A program made the translations under genes and the position numbers. A stretch of DNA of 64,000 bases from Flavobacterium sp. KS-LB2 (GTDB lineage: Bacteria > Bacteroidota > Bacteroidia > Flavobacteriales > Flavobacteriaceae), in the NCBI RefSeq assembly GCF_036895565.1, contig NZ_CP145904.1:434001-498000 (forward strand). The letters are read 5' to 3'. How positions within the stretch are numbered: the first letter of the stretch is position 1; each line of letters begins with the position of its first letter. Of the stretch, positions 18,207-27,539 are shown piece after piece. Below the pieces are notes generated by a model. The model saw nothing but the letters and a program-made list of their open reading frames with translations, made no database searches and was not told where the DNA came from.

Positions 18207-19106
18207 TTATGCGTTTACGGCTTCCACTTTAATCCCTTCGTCATTCAGCATGCTTTTTAACATGTTTTCGATACCGCTTTTTAAAGTGAAAGTCGATGAT
18301 GGGCAACCGCTACATGCTCCTTGAAGGATTACTTTTACGGTCTTGTCAGTTTCGTTATAGGAATCAAATGCAATATTTCCACCGTCAGCTTGTACTGCAG
18401 GTTTTACATATTCCTCTAAGATGTTGATGATTTGTTGTGAAGTCACATCCAGATTATCAAACTCTTTTGCTTTGGTATCTTCTTCTGCTGTAACTGCCTG
18501 AATGAAATTTTCATCTAGAACTGTTCCGCCATTCTCAATATATTGCTTGATGAAACTTCTTAATTCTAATGTTATTTCTTGCCATTCATTTATTTCATAT
18601 TTAGTTACCGAGATGTAGTTTTCATCAATGAAAATTTCTTTCACATAAGGAAACTTGAAAAGTTCTTTTGCTAATGGTGATGCACCTGTTTGATCAATGT
18701 TTTTGAATTCGATAGCATTTTTAGTCAACATTTTACTCACTACAAATTTCAATGCAGCTGGATTTGGAGTGGTTTCTCCATAAACGGTAACAGGCTGTTT
18801 TTTAGTTTTATTTTCATCAATAGTGATGATTGTTCCGCCATTATTTACAAATGTTTCCATTTGTTCTGCTACGGCATCTTTGACATCGTCCCATTCAACA
18901 ATACTATATTTTTCGATTGCAATAAAATTTCCAGAGATATAGATTGTTTTTACAAATGGAAGGTAAAATAATTGTTGCGCTAGTGGAGACGTTTTGGCCT
19001 CGTCAATGTTTTTGAATTCAAAACTTTCATTTTGGGTTATAAAATCTTGAAATTCAAACTTTAATATAGTTGGGTTTTGTGTTTCTTTTATGCTAACTTT
19101 GTTCAT
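18207..19106 (-). CDS. NifU-like Fe-S scaffold with two Nfu N-terminal domains
   Basis: The 299-residue protein carries two tandem copies of the Nfu N-terminal domain (about residues 10-95 and 108-195; each has F-K-N-I-D-x-x-x-x-S-P-L-A and an NGGT end). The NifU C-terminal domain follows (about 220-295) with the cluster-binding CSGC motif in GACSGCPSST. It probably carries Fe-S clusters to apo-proteins in the cytoplasm. A -7 match (TAAATTTG, minus strand 19130-19123) lies about 20 bases upstream. The N-terminal duplication is clear by eye. Confidence 0.93.
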   Translation of the reverse strand: MNKVSIKETQNPTILKFEFQDFITQNESFEFKNIDEAKTSPLAQQLFYLPFVKTIYISGNFIAIEKYSIVEWDDVKDAVAEQMETFVNNGGTIITIDENKTKKQPVTVYGETTPNPAALKFVVSKMLTKNAIEFKNIDQTGASPLAKELFKFPYVKEIFIDENYISVTKYEINEWQEITLELRSFIKQYIENGGTVLDENFIQAVTAEEDTKAKEFDNLDVTSQQIINILEEYVKPAVQADGGNIAFDSYNETDKTVKVILQGACSGCPSSTFTLKSGIENMLKSMLNDEGIKVEAVNA

Positions 19107-19273
19107 GACTTTTAAATTTTTACAAATTTACTAAAGTTATTTTCTACGAATAACTATATTTGAGTTTTTAATGAATAAATTAACTTTAGTTTAATTTTTA
19201 AATAAGCTTTTGCCTTGTTTCCCTATAACTTTTATTGATTTAGAATTATTCATTCTTATTAAAAAGTAATTAA

Positions 19274-20272
19274 ATGTATAATAAAATTAAATTTTTATCT
19301 GCTCTTTTTTTTATATCCTTTTATTCCTTTTCGCAGGAAGGAATCCCTGTTTACTCTGATTATCTTTCTGATAATTATTACTTAATTCATCCTTCAATGG
19401 CAGGTGCATCAAATTGTGCCAAAATTAGATTGACAGGTCGCAAACAATGGTTTGATCAAGAGGATGCTCCAGAGCTTCAAACATTAAGTTTTAATGGAAG
19501 AGTAGGGGAAAAAGCAGGTGCAGGAATCATCCTTTTTAATGATAAAAACGGATATCATTCCCAAAAAGGAGTCAAATTTAGTTATGCTTATCATTTAATG
19601 TTTTCAAGAAATGAAATTGATTTAAATCAATTGTCTTTTGGAATCAGCGCTGGATTAATTCAAAGCCAATTAGACGAAACAGAATTCCTGCAGTCTGGTG
19701 ATTTTGATCCAATTATTGATGGGACAGTAGTCCAGAAAGATTCTTATTTTAATGTTGATATCGGAGCATCCTATAACTTCTTGGATTTTTATGCTCATGC
19801 TACAGTAAAAAATGCCATAGAGACTAGACGAGATATTTACACCGAATATGAAAGTGATAATTTAAGGAAATATTTATTGAGTGCCGGTTATATCTTTGGA
19901 GACAGAGACAAAATATTATGGGAGCCTTCTATTTTATTTCAAATGGTGGATCAGACCAAAGAAAAATCTATTGATATTAATCTAAAAGCCTACAAGACGT
20001 TAGATTTTGGAAAGCTTTGGGGTGGATTATCTTATAGAAGAAGTTTTGATGGTGCAGAGTACCTGGATGGAAATTCTGTTTCTAAACAAAAACTGCAATA
20101 CATAACTCCGATAGTAGGCTTTAACTTTGATAAATTTATGTTTGCCTATACGTATTCTCAGTTATCAGGAGCTGTAAAATTTGATAATGGTGGCTATCAC
20201 CAAATTACTTTAGGTATCGATTTGTTTTGTAAACCTGTAAAATACGATTGCAACTGCCCCGCAATTAATTAA
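19274..20272 (+). CDS. PorP/SprF family type IX secretion system membrane protein
   Basis: The 332-residue protein has a signal peptide ending in SFSQ and then the family pattern: an early YSDYLSDNYYLIHPSMAGAS segment (read as YSDYLSDNYY then LIHPSMAG), LTGRKQWFDQ, and a beta-barrel of about 14 strands. SprF/PorP proteins are outer-membrane partners that help secrete or attach T9SS type B substrates; they are often next to an SprB-like adhesin, but here no adhesin gene is adjacent. The C-terminus ends in a Cys pair (KYDCNCPAIN). Confidence 0.92.
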   Translation: MYNKIKFLSALFFISFYSFSQEGIPVYSDYLSDNYYLIHPSMAGASNCAKIRLTGRKQWFDQEDAPELQTLSFNGRVGEKAGAGIILFNDKNGYHSQKGVKFSYAYHLMFSRNEIDLNQLSFGISAGLIQSQLDETEFLQSGDFDPIIDGTVVQKDSYFNVDIGASYNFLDFYAHATVKNAIETRRDIYTEYESDNLRKYLLSAGYIFGDRDKILWEPSILFQMVDQTKEKSIDINLKAYKTLDFGKLWGGLSYRRSFDGAEYLDGNSVSKQKLQYITPIVGFNFDKFMFAYTYSQLSGAVKFDNGGYHQITLGIDLFCKPVKYDCNCPAIN

Positions 20273-20289
20273 TTTTTTATTCTTTTTCC

Positions 20290-20808
20290 ATGCTAATTAA
20301 ATCTGTTAATGGTAAGTCCCCTTCAATTCCTGAGGATTGTTATGTAGCTGAAAATGCAACTATTGTAGGCGATGTTTCTTTTGGAGAAAATTGTAGCGTT
20401 TGGTTTAACGCCGTAATCCGAGGTGATGTAAATTTTATTACAATTGGTAATAAAGTCAACATACAAGATGGGGCAATAATTCATTGTACGTATAAAAAGC
20501 ACCCAACAATTATAGGTAATAATGTTTCTATTGGACATAACGCTATTGTTCATGGTTGTGTCGTACATGATAATGTATTAATAGGAATGGGGGCAATTGT
20601 AATGGATAATTGTGTTATCGAAAGCAATTCTATTGTGGCTGCCGGTGCTGTCATTACGCAAAATACAGTTGTAGCATCTGGTACAATCTGGGCGGGAGTT
20701 CCTGCTAAAAAAGTGAAAGATATTGATCAATCTGATTTTGCGGGTGAAATAGAACGCATTTCGAATAATTATGTGATGTATTTGAGTTGGTTTAAAGAGG
20801 AAGATTAG
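20290..20808 (+). CDS. Gamma carbonic anhydrase family protein
   Basis: A 172-residue left-handed beta-helix protein with hexapeptide repeats. The three zinc histidines of the family are present in IIHCTYKKH and IGHNAIVHGC. Gamma carbonic anhydrases interconvert CO2 and bicarbonate, although many YrdA-like members have not been shown to be active. It follows the PorP/SprF gene by 17 bases and may be co-transcribed. Confidence 0.92.
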   Translation: MLIKSVNGKSPSIPEDCYVAENATIVGDVSFGENCSVWFNAVIRGDVNFITIGNKVNIQDGAIIHCTYKKHPTIIGNNVSIGHNAIVHGCVVHDNVLIGMGAIVMDNCVIESNSIVAAGAVITQNTVVASGTIWAGVPAKKVKDIDQSDFAGEIERISNNYVMYLSWFKEED

Positions 20809-20813
20809 TTTTT

Positions 20814-21593
20814 TTAAAATTCTATTTCTTTAACGATATATTTATTTTCTAAAATTTCAGTCAAAACTTTGGGGTTTGTATTCGTGTAAAAAACAGGTTT
20901 GCTTTTTTCTTCCGATGAAAAACCTACTTTGTCTCGTAATATATTTTGTGTTTGTTTCGCAACAGCTTCACCAGAATCTATAATTTGAATGTGTTCTGGA
21001 AGAATTTTTTTTATTTGAGGAATCAAATAGGGATAATGACTGCAACCTAGTACTAAATAGTCAATATTGGCTTCAATCATTGGAGTCAGGTAGGAGTGAA
21101 GGAGTTTCGTCATTTCTGGGGAATTGATGTCGCCGTTTTCAATCAGTTGGACTAATCCGTGACCTACTTGCTCAATTATTTTGGTGTCCTGGTACTTTTC
21201 TGTAGTCTTGTTGAAAAGTTCACTGTTTAATGTGCCTTGTGTCGCCAGGATTCCTATTGTTTGTGTTTTAGAATGTGTAGCAGCAGGTTTAATAGCAGGT
21301 TCAATACCTATAAACGGAATGTCATATTTTGCTCTTAATTCTTGAATTGCATTGGTGGTTGCTGTATTGCATGCTACTACAATTAATTTACAATTCATTT
21401 CAAGAAGAAAATCAGTATTTTTCATGCTCAATGCAACAATCTCCTTTTTTGATTTTTGACCATAAGGGGCATTTTTACTATCTGCCAGATATATGGTTTT
21501 CTCATTGGGTAGCAATTGATGGATTGCTTTCCAAATGGAAGTTCCGCCAATGCCTGAGTCAAAAATTCCTATAGGTTGATTATTGCTGTTCAT
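20814..21593 (-). CDS. murI: Glutamate racemase
   Basis: MurI makes D-glutamate for peptidoglycan. The 259-residue protein has the IGIFDSGIGG start and both catalytic cysteines, in VVACNTATT and LGCSHYP. It is at the 3' end of the minus-strand envelope block (bamA, ompH, ompH, murI), separated from ompH by a terminator-like hairpin. Confidence 0.97.
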   Translation of the reverse strand: MNSNNQPIGIFDSGIGGTSIWKAIHQLLPNEKTIYLADSKNAPYGQKSKKEIVALSMKNTDFLLEMNCKLIVVACNTATTNAIQELRAKYDIPFIGIEPAIKPAATHSKTQTIGILATQGTLNSELFNKTTEKYQDTKIIEQVGHGLVQLIENGDINSPEMTKLLHSYLTPMIEANIDYLVLGCSHYPYLIPQIKKILPEHIQIIDSGEAVAKQTQNILRDKVGFSSEEKSKPVFYTNTNPKVLTEILENKYIVKEIEF

Positions 21594-21645
21594 AAAAACA
21601 AAGTTACATGCTGGAATTTGAATTTCCTACAGTTTATTTTAAACA

Positions 21646-21684
21646 AAAAACTGCTCAAGCCTAAGATAAGGATGAGCAGTTTTT
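21646..21684 (-). terminator. Terminator between ompH and murI
   Basis: The arms ACTGCTCA (21650-21657) and TGAGCAGT (21673-21680) pair, with flanking A and T runs on both sides extending the stem. On the minus strand it ends with a T-run. The loop of 15 bases contains a small inner CCT/AGG pairing. Confidence 0.82.
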
Positions 21685-21701
21685 GCGATTGTTTATTTTT
21701 T

Positions 21702-22202
21702 TTAGAAACCTAAATCTTTTTTTACATCCATAGTCAAGTTTGGACCATCAGCAAGTAAAAGGCTAGAACCATCAAGAACATATTGGAATCCTTTAGCTTT
21801 ACCTACTTTTTGAATAGAAGCTCTTACTTTTTCCATTAATGGTTTTACGATATCAGATTCTTTTTGTTGTAATTCTTTTTGAGCATTGTCTCTAAAGTCA
21901 ACAATTCTTTTTTGCATGTCTTGAACTTCTTTTGAACGCTCACCATTTACGGCTTCAGTAACTGTAGCAGCTTCAGCTTCGTATTTTTTTAATTTTCCTT
22001 GGTATTCTTCAACCATTTTTTTATAGTCAGCATCATACGTAGTACTCAATTTATCCAATTGTTTTTGAGCATCTAACATTGCTGGCATTTTTGTCATAAT
22101 CTCACTTACATCAACATGAGCAGTTTTTGCTTGTGCATTAATGGTTTGGTTTGCTCCTAAAATAAAAATTGCAGCAATAAATAGAGTTTTAATTTGTTTC
22201 AT
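21702..22202 (-). CDS. OmpH/Skp family periplasmic chaperone
   Basis: A 166-residue protein with a signal peptide ending in NAQA and a long central coiled coil typical of Skp/OmpH jellyfish-type chaperones, which hold unfolded outer-membrane proteins on the way to BamA. It is the second of two tandem ompH genes downstream of bamA; a 21-base gap separates them. Confidence 0.93.
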   Translation of the reverse strand: MKQIKTLFIAAIFILGANQTINAQAKTAHVDVSEIMTKMPAMLDAQKQLDKLSTTYDADYKKMVEEYQGKLKKYEAEAATVTEAVNGERSKEVQDMQKRIVDFRDNAQKELQQKESDIVKPLMEKVRASIQKVGKAKGFQYVLDGSSLLLADGPNLTMDVKKDLGF

Positions 22203-22223
22203 CGTTTTTAAAATATTTAATAA

Positions 22224-23243
22224 TTAATTTTTGTTTGTATTTTCTTTTAATTTTTCTTCTTTAGCTTTTCTAATAGCTTCTCTTTCTTCTAGTATTTTTT
22301 TTCTTTTCTCGTCTAATGCTTTCTTGCGATCCTCTAAAACTTTCTTGCGATCTTCTAAGGTTTTAGCTCTTGCATCAGCTTGTTTTTGTTTGGCATCTTC
22401 AACGGCTAGTTTAGCAATCTCTTTAGCGGGATCATTGCTTGCTGCTGTATCCGTCCCATCTTTTTTAACATTTGCAGAAACCGTGCCATTTTTTTTAGCT
22501 TCTCTGTCGGCTATAACTTGTTTCCTTTTATCATCAAACTCCTTTTTCTTTTGCTCCTGAAGCAATTTTCTATCTTCAAGGATTTTATCTCTTGTTGCCT
22601 TTTTATCATCTAAGAGTTTTTGTCTCTCTGCTAACTCTGGATTTTCATCCAATGCATCTTCTTTAGTCTCCCGATCCTCTGCTTCTTTTTGTTGTTTTTT
22701 AGTCAACTGTTCTCTTTTTTCGGTCCTGTTCAGTGTGCGTAAAATTTGATCACTTATATCAAATCTTTTTGCCGCAAATAACATGGTCAAGTCAGAAGTT
22801 TTGTCAAAGATAAAATCATATTTTAATTTTTCTGCAATATCTTGAACTGCAGTAAATACTTGATCTTGTATTGGTTTTACTAAAATCGATTTTTGTATCA
22901 TCAAATCTCCGTTGGCACCAAATCTTTTTTGTTGATAGTCCAGATTTTCAGTTTCAAGAAAATTAATTTCTGTTTCTCTTTCGTCAATTAGCTCTTTTGT
23001 CAATAAAGCTCTTTCTGCTTTTAAGGCTTCCTTTAATTTATTGATTTCAATTTTCTTAGTGTCAATCTCTAGTTTCCATTTTTCAGCCTTTTGTTCTAAT
23101 TGAGCTTTTGCTTCAGTGTAATCAGGGACATTTTGCAAAATGTATTCCATATCAATGAATCCAAGCTTTGTTCCTCTGGTTTGCGCGTCAATTGTTTGTA
23201 CAAGGACTAACGCTAAAAATAGATATAAAAATTGTTTTCTCAT
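22224..23243 (-). CDS. OmpH/Skp family protein with a long charged C-terminal extension
   Basis: The first ~190 residues are an OmpH domain with signal peptide (IDAQ) and GFIDMEYILQNVPDY. The remaining ~150 residues are an extremely charged coiled coil of repeated D/E-R-K-K-x-L units, interrupted by a Ser/Thr/Asp linker (about 255-275). At 339 residues it is about twice the usual Skp length. It lies between bamA and a normal ompH, so a chaperone role in outer-membrane assembly is expected; the tail's job is not known. Confidence 0.9.
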   Translation of the reverse strand: MRKQFLYLFLALVLVQTIDAQTRGTKLGFIDMEYILQNVPDYTEAKAQLEQKAEKWKLEIDTKKIEINKLKEALKAERALLTKELIDERETEINFLETENLDYQQKRFGANGDLMIQKSILVKPIQDQVFTAVQDIAEKLKYDFIFDKTSDLTMLFAAKRFDISDQILRTLNRTEKREQLTKKQQKEAEDRETKEDALDENPELAERQKLLDDKKATRDKILEDRKLLQEQKKKEFDDKRKQVIADREAKKNGTVSANVKKDGTDTAASNDPAKEIAKLAVEDAKQKQADARAKTLEDRKKVLEDRKKALDEKRKKILEEREAIRKAKEEKLKENTNKN

Positions 23244-23280
23244 AACGGTACTGTATTAGAAAATTTAAAATCAATTTTTT

Positions 23281-25959
23281 TTAGAATTGTTGTCCAATGA
23301 TAAAATGGGTTTCCCATCCATTAGCTTTTGCTTGTCCTGGCAAGTTGTCAAAACCATGACCAAAATCAATTCCTAATAAACCAAATGCAGGCATAAATAC
23401 ACGTAATCCAATTCCAGCAGAACGATTTAGTGCAAAAGGATTATAGCTTTTAAAATCCTTAAACGATGATCCTGCTTCCATAAAAGCCAATGCATAAATT
23501 GATGCCGATGATTTTAACGTTATTGGATAACGCAATTCCATGGAGAATTTATTGAACACTGTTGCTCCAATTTGATCTCCTACCTCATTTACCGGAGTTA
23601 ACGAGTTGTTAGGGTATCCTCTTAATTGAATGGTTTCTCTACCATCCATAGAAAAATTAGCTAATCCATCACCACCAAGATAGAAACGTTCAAATGGAAC
23701 TACGCCTCGGTCTTGATTGTATGCCCCAAGGAAACCAAACTCAGTTAACGTTCTTAGTACTAATTTACCATAAATTTTTGTATACCAGTCTGCTTTAAAC
23801 TTTATTTTATAATATTCCAATAATTTAAAACGCTCTTGATCTACTTTGCTGACGTCTGCTGCTGCTAAACTAAAGTCATTTACTTTGTTGCCATTAGCGT
23901 CAATATAATCACCTATTTGAACGATATTGCCGTTTGCATCAGGTACATTTTGTCTGTCAACTGTGTTTTTTAATTTATATTCTTCTTGATCTCCTAATGT
24001 TGCATAATTAACTCCATTTAGTAACGAATATGGAGGTGTTAATTTAGCTGAAATACTAAACTCTGATCCGTACATTGGGAAGATTGGATTGACACCTTTA
24101 TTACTTCTAGTTAATCCTACCGTGTAAGCAAAGTTTCTAGACGTTCCATCTCCAAAAGTAAATAGACCAGTATTGTAGTTATTTAAATCATAATGTTGGT
24201 AACTTAACGATTGTGACAATACAAAGAAATCATCTGGAACGGTTAATCTTTTTGCTAATCCAACAGAAAGTGTCAGGATATTAAAACTTTTGGTTTTATC
24301 AGCTCTTTGTGTAACAAAATTATTCAAAAATTGTTTACTGTATGATATTGAACTGCTAAATTGTACCGGTTTTTTTCCACCAAACCAAGGTTCCGAAAAT
24401 GAAACACTATAAGTTTGAAAGAAGGTACTAGCTTGTAAACGTAACGATACTTTTTGGCCATCTCCCATTGGTAATGGTTTGTAAGCATCTTTGTTGAACA
24501 TATTTCGTGCAGAAAAGTTGTTGAAAGATAGTCCAAGAGTACCAATGAATCCACCGCCACCATAACCTCCTTGAAGTTCTATTTGACTAGAACCTTTTTC
24601 TACAAGATTGTATTCAATATCAACGGTTCCAGCTCCTGAATCTACATTCTTGAACTTTGGATCAATCGCTTCAGGATCAAAAAATCCTAGTTGCCCTATT
24701 TCGCGAATGGTTCTTACCAACTCTTCTTTACTGTATTTTTCTCCAGGTTTTGTTCTTAATTCACGATAAATTACACGGTCATTGGTTTTGTCATTACCTA
24801 CAACTGTAATTTTGTTAAAATACGCAATAGGACCTTCAGTGATTCTAATTTCAAAATCAATAGTGTCATTTGCTGTTTTTACTTCTACAGCATTTACATT
24901 AGAGAATAAATAACCATTGTTTTTATATAAATTATCAATGTCTTCTCCATCAGGTTTTGAGGCGTCAGCAATTCTTTTTTGCAATAGGACACCATTGTAG
25001 GTCTCTCCTTTTTTTATCCCTAATACTCTACTTAACCCTTGGTCAGTATATACAGTATTTCCTAAAAATTTAATGTTTCCAAAGTAATACTTGTTTCCTT
25101 CTTCTACATTAATTTTTATGGATAAAGCATTTTTTTCTTTGTCAAAAGTAACGGAATCCGAAAGTATTCTAGCATCTCTATATCCTTTCTCTTTATAAGA
25201 TGAAATTACTTTTTCTAAATCGGTTTTATACTTGTCTTTTATAAATTTTGAGGCTTTTAGAATTCTGATAGGATTCTTTTGTTTGGTATCTTTCATTGCT
25301 TTTCGCAAAGCTTTGTCCGATATTTTCGTGTTTCCTACAAAATCAATTTTTTGAATTTTCACCTTTTCACCTTTGTCAATACTGACAAGCATATTCACTG
25401 AATTCACTGTTGATGTATCCTTAACAGTGTTTATGTTTACTTTGGTGTTGTAAAAACCGTCTTTTTTATATTTGTTTTCGATGTAATTTCTTGTAGTAGT
25501 AATTAAGTTTTCATTAACTACTTTGCCTTTGTTTAAACTATTGTCTTTTATTAAAGCTTCAGTTTTTGTCTTCTTAACACCTACAAATTTTACTTGATTC
25601 AATTTTGGTAACTCTACAATATTCAAATCAAGATAAATACTATCATTTTGCACTTTATTTATATAAAATGAAATTTCATCAAAGAGTCCTAGTTTACCAA
25701 GTTTTTTGATAGCAGCACTTATTTCTTCACCAGGAACGGTTATTTCTTGTCCTTTTTGTAAACCTGAGAAAGTAACTACGGTTTGTGAGTTGAAACTGAT
25801 GTCTCCAACAACAGCTACATCGGCTAGGATGTATTTTTTTCCTTGATCAAAAGGAACTCTCTCTTGAGCTTTAATTTGAGTAAAACTTCCAAAAATTAAT
25901 ACGGTAAGGACTATTTTTATGTTTTTATGTAACACTAAAAAATTATTTAATTTGTTCAC
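23281..25959 (-). CDS. bamA: Outer membrane protein assembly factor BamA
   Basis: BamA folds and inserts outer-membrane barrels. The protein has a signal sequence (ending TQIKAQ), five POTRA domains (about residues 50-450) and an Omp85 barrel with the conserved FYLGGDGLANF and IRGYPN-like loop (LRGYPNNSLTP). The frame is open to 26073, which would overlap uppS by 131 bases. A GTG at 25959 overlaps uppS by only 17 bases and begins just before the signal sequence; a second GTG at 25935 is also possible. The start is therefore uncertain, the gene is not. It forms an operon with uppS and the two ompH genes. Confidence 0.95.
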   Translation of the reverse strand: MNKLNNFLVLHKNIKIVLTVLIFGSFTQIKAQERVPFDQGKKYILADVAVVGDISFNSQTVVTFSGLQKGQEITVPGEEISAAIKKLGKLGLFDEISFYINKVQNDSIYLDLNIVELPKLNQVKFVGVKKTKTEALIKDNSLNKGKVVNENLITTTRNYIENKYKKDGFYNTKVNINTVKDTSTVNSVNMLVSIDKGEKVKIQKIDFVGNTKISDKALRKAMKDTKQKNPIRILKASKFIKDKYKTDLEKVISSYKEKGYRDARILSDSVTFDKEKNALSIKINVEEGNKYYFGNIKFLGNTVYTDQGLSRVLGIKKGETYNGVLLQKRIADASKPDGEDIDNLYKNNGYLFSNVNAVEVKTANDTIDFEIRITEGPIAYFNKITVVGNDKTNDRVIYRELRTKPGEKYSKEELVRTIREIGQLGFFDPEAIDPKFKNVDSGAGTVDIEYNLVEKGSSQIELQGGYGGGGFIGTLGLSFNNFSARNMFNKDAYKPLPMGDGQKVSLRLQASTFFQTYSVSFSEPWFGGKKPVQFSSSISYSKQFLNNFVTQRADKTKSFNILTLSVGLAKRLTVPDDFFVLSQSLSYQHYDLNNYNTGLFTFGDGTSRNFAYTVGLTRSNKGVNPIFPMYGSEFSISAKLTPPYSLLNGVNYATLGDQEEYKLKNTVDRQNVPDANGNIVQIGDYIDANGNKVNDFSLAAADVSKVDQERFKLLEYYKIKFKADWYTKIYGKLVLRTLTEFGFLGAYNQDRGVVPFERFYLGGDGLANFSMDGRETIQLRGYPNNSLTPVNEVGDQIGATVFNKFSMELRYPITLKSSASIYALAFMEAGSSFKDFKSYNPFALNRSAGIGLRVFMPAFGLLGIDFGHGFDNLPGQAKANGWETHFIIGQQF

Positions 25960-26683
25960 TTGTTTTTCCAAATCTACGTTCTCTTTTTTGATAACTAATG
26001 ATAGCCTCATATAAATCTTCTTCTTTAAAGTCTGGCCACAATATGTCAGTAAAATATAATTCTGAATAGGCAATCTGCCACAACAAAAAGTTACTTATCC
26101 TATGTTCTCCGCTTGTTCGTATTAATAAATCTACGTCTGGTAAATTTTGCGTGTAAAGATGCTCATTAATAATGGAATCGTCAATAGTGTCTATTGAAAT
26201 TATATTATTTTTAACTTTACTACATATATTTCTTACTGCATTGACAAGTTCTTCTCTTGATCCGTAGCTTAACGCCAAGGTTAGAGTCATTTGAGTATTG
26301 TCCTTTGTTTTATCAATAACATCAAGCAGTTCTCTTTGTGCTGACTTTGGTAATTTTTCTAAATTACCGATAGCATTCAGTTTGATGTTGTTTTTTTGGA
26401 GTGTTACAAGTTCTTTTTTCAAGGAGTTGATAAGCACTTTCATTAAAGTTTCAACTTCTAGTTTTGGTCTGTTCCAGTTTTCAGTAGAAAAAGCATATAA
26501 AGTAAGGAATTCAATACCGAGTTTTGCACTGGCTTCGATTATTACTTTAACTGATTTTGTTCCGCTTTCATGGCCTAAAGCTCTTAAAAGGCCTTGCTGT
26601 TTTGCCCAACGACCATTACCATCCATGATGATGGCTAGATGTTTTGGCAAGTTATTCTTGTTGATAGTTTCTAGTAAATTCAT
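25943..26683 (-). CDS. uppS: Isoprenyl transferase (undecaprenyl diphosphate synthase)
   Basis: This cis-prenyltransferase makes the C55 lipid carrier for peptidoglycan and surface polysaccharide. The 246-residue protein has the signature IMDGNGRWAKQQGLLRALGH (substrate P-loop Asp near residue 20) and the RTSGEHRISNFLLWQIAYSE motif (split: RTSGEHRISNF, LLWQIAYSE). It lies four bases after the DUF6089 gene and overlaps the start of bamA. Confidence 0.97.
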   Translation of the reverse strand: MNLLETINKNNLPKHLAIIMDGNGRWAKQQGLLRALGHESGTKSVKVIIEASAKLGIEFLTLYAFSTENWNRPKLEVETLMKVLINSLKKELVTLQKNNIKLNAIGNLEKLPKSAQRELLDVIDKTKDNTQMTLTLALSYGSREELVNAVRNICSKVKNNIISIDTIDDSIINEHLYTQNLPDVDLLIRTSGEHRISNFLLWQIAYSELYFTDILWPDFKEEDLYEAIISYQKRERRFGKTSEQIK

Positions 26684-26687
26684 TTTT

Positions 26688-27371
26688 TTATTCTACACAA
26701 TAACAGGGTTTGTTTCCAAAGGTATAAGTTAATGTAACTCCCGAAAAAACATACCAATCATTATTATTTATATTTCCAAATCGGAGCGATTCCAAATTTT
26801 TATTTTTTGGATTACTCCCGTCTATGTTATCCGTTAAAGTATATCTTGCGCCCACTTCTGCTGCCAATATTATAGTAGGGCTAATGTTTGATTTTACTCC
26901 AATTGTCATTGGTATTGCAAAGGAACCTGTGTTTTTATCTTTTCTAGTTTCTCCATCCAATACATATAATTCGTCATGTCTAAAATAACTTATACCAGAA
27001 TGTACATACGGAGTGATTTTAGTACTAGCTTCATGAAGATTAAAATCAAAAAAGTTGAATTCAAGACCTAAAGATACTTCTTTTATACCGTTTTCAAAAC
27101 GATAGCCTCTTTGGTTTCTACCAGCTTCTTTTGAATCTAAATCATTTGAAACAATTTTTGATTGTGTATAAGAAAATCGATACGCATGTCTGGCGCTTTT
27201 GTTCCACTTATACAGCAATCCAATAGCTGGCTCGTTTGGCGAAACATAAGTAGTAGGACCAACATCTCCTATATAGTTGCTCCCACCAATAAATACACCA
27301 ACTTCATGTATCTGAGCATGTGTTGCCATCACTGGGAAAAAGCATAAAAATAAATAGAAAAATTTGTTCAT
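26688..27371 (-). CDS. DUF6089 family outer-membrane beta-barrel protein
   Basis: A 227-residue protein with signal peptide (THAQ) followed by IHEVGVFIGGSNYIGDVG, and about ten beta strands, so probably a small outer-membrane barrel. It ends in an unusual Cys pair (KPCYCVE). A gene of this kind regularly opens the uppS-bamA-ompH block in Flavobacteria. Function unknown; a role in the outer-membrane assembly block is inferred from position. Confidence 0.82.
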   Translation of the reverse strand: MNKFFYLFLCFFPVMATHAQIHEVGVFIGGSNYIGDVGPTTYVSPNEPAIGLLYKWNKSARHAYRFSYTQSKIVSNDLDSKEAGRNQRGYRFENGIKEVSLGLEFNFFDFNLHEASTKITPYVHSGISYFRHDELYVLDGETRKDKNTGSFAIPMTIGVKSNISPTIILAAEVGARYTLTDNIDGSNPKNKNLESLRFGNINNNDWYVFSGVTLTYTFGNKPCYCVE

Positions 27372-27389
27372 TTAATCAAAAATTGCGTG

Positions 27390-27418
27390 CAAATATAATA
27401 ATTATCAATTCGATTCAA
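27390..27418 (-). promoter_or_regulatory. Promoter of the DUF6089-uppS-bamA-ompH block
   Basis: On the minus strand a TTG (27418-27416) is separated by 18 bases from TATATTTG (27397-27390). The -7 element is 19 bases before the DUF6089 ATG. Since nadK ends at 27540 with its own gap, this likely starts the envelope operon. Confidence 0.65.
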
Positions 27419-27539
27419 TACCCATTCAGTTAAATGTGCGTTTTTTTAATAATTTACTATTAAACTCGCACTAAATGTCTATTTGTTTTACTAAAACGAG
27501 AAAAATTGATAAAATCGTATAGCGTTTGATTAAAATGAT

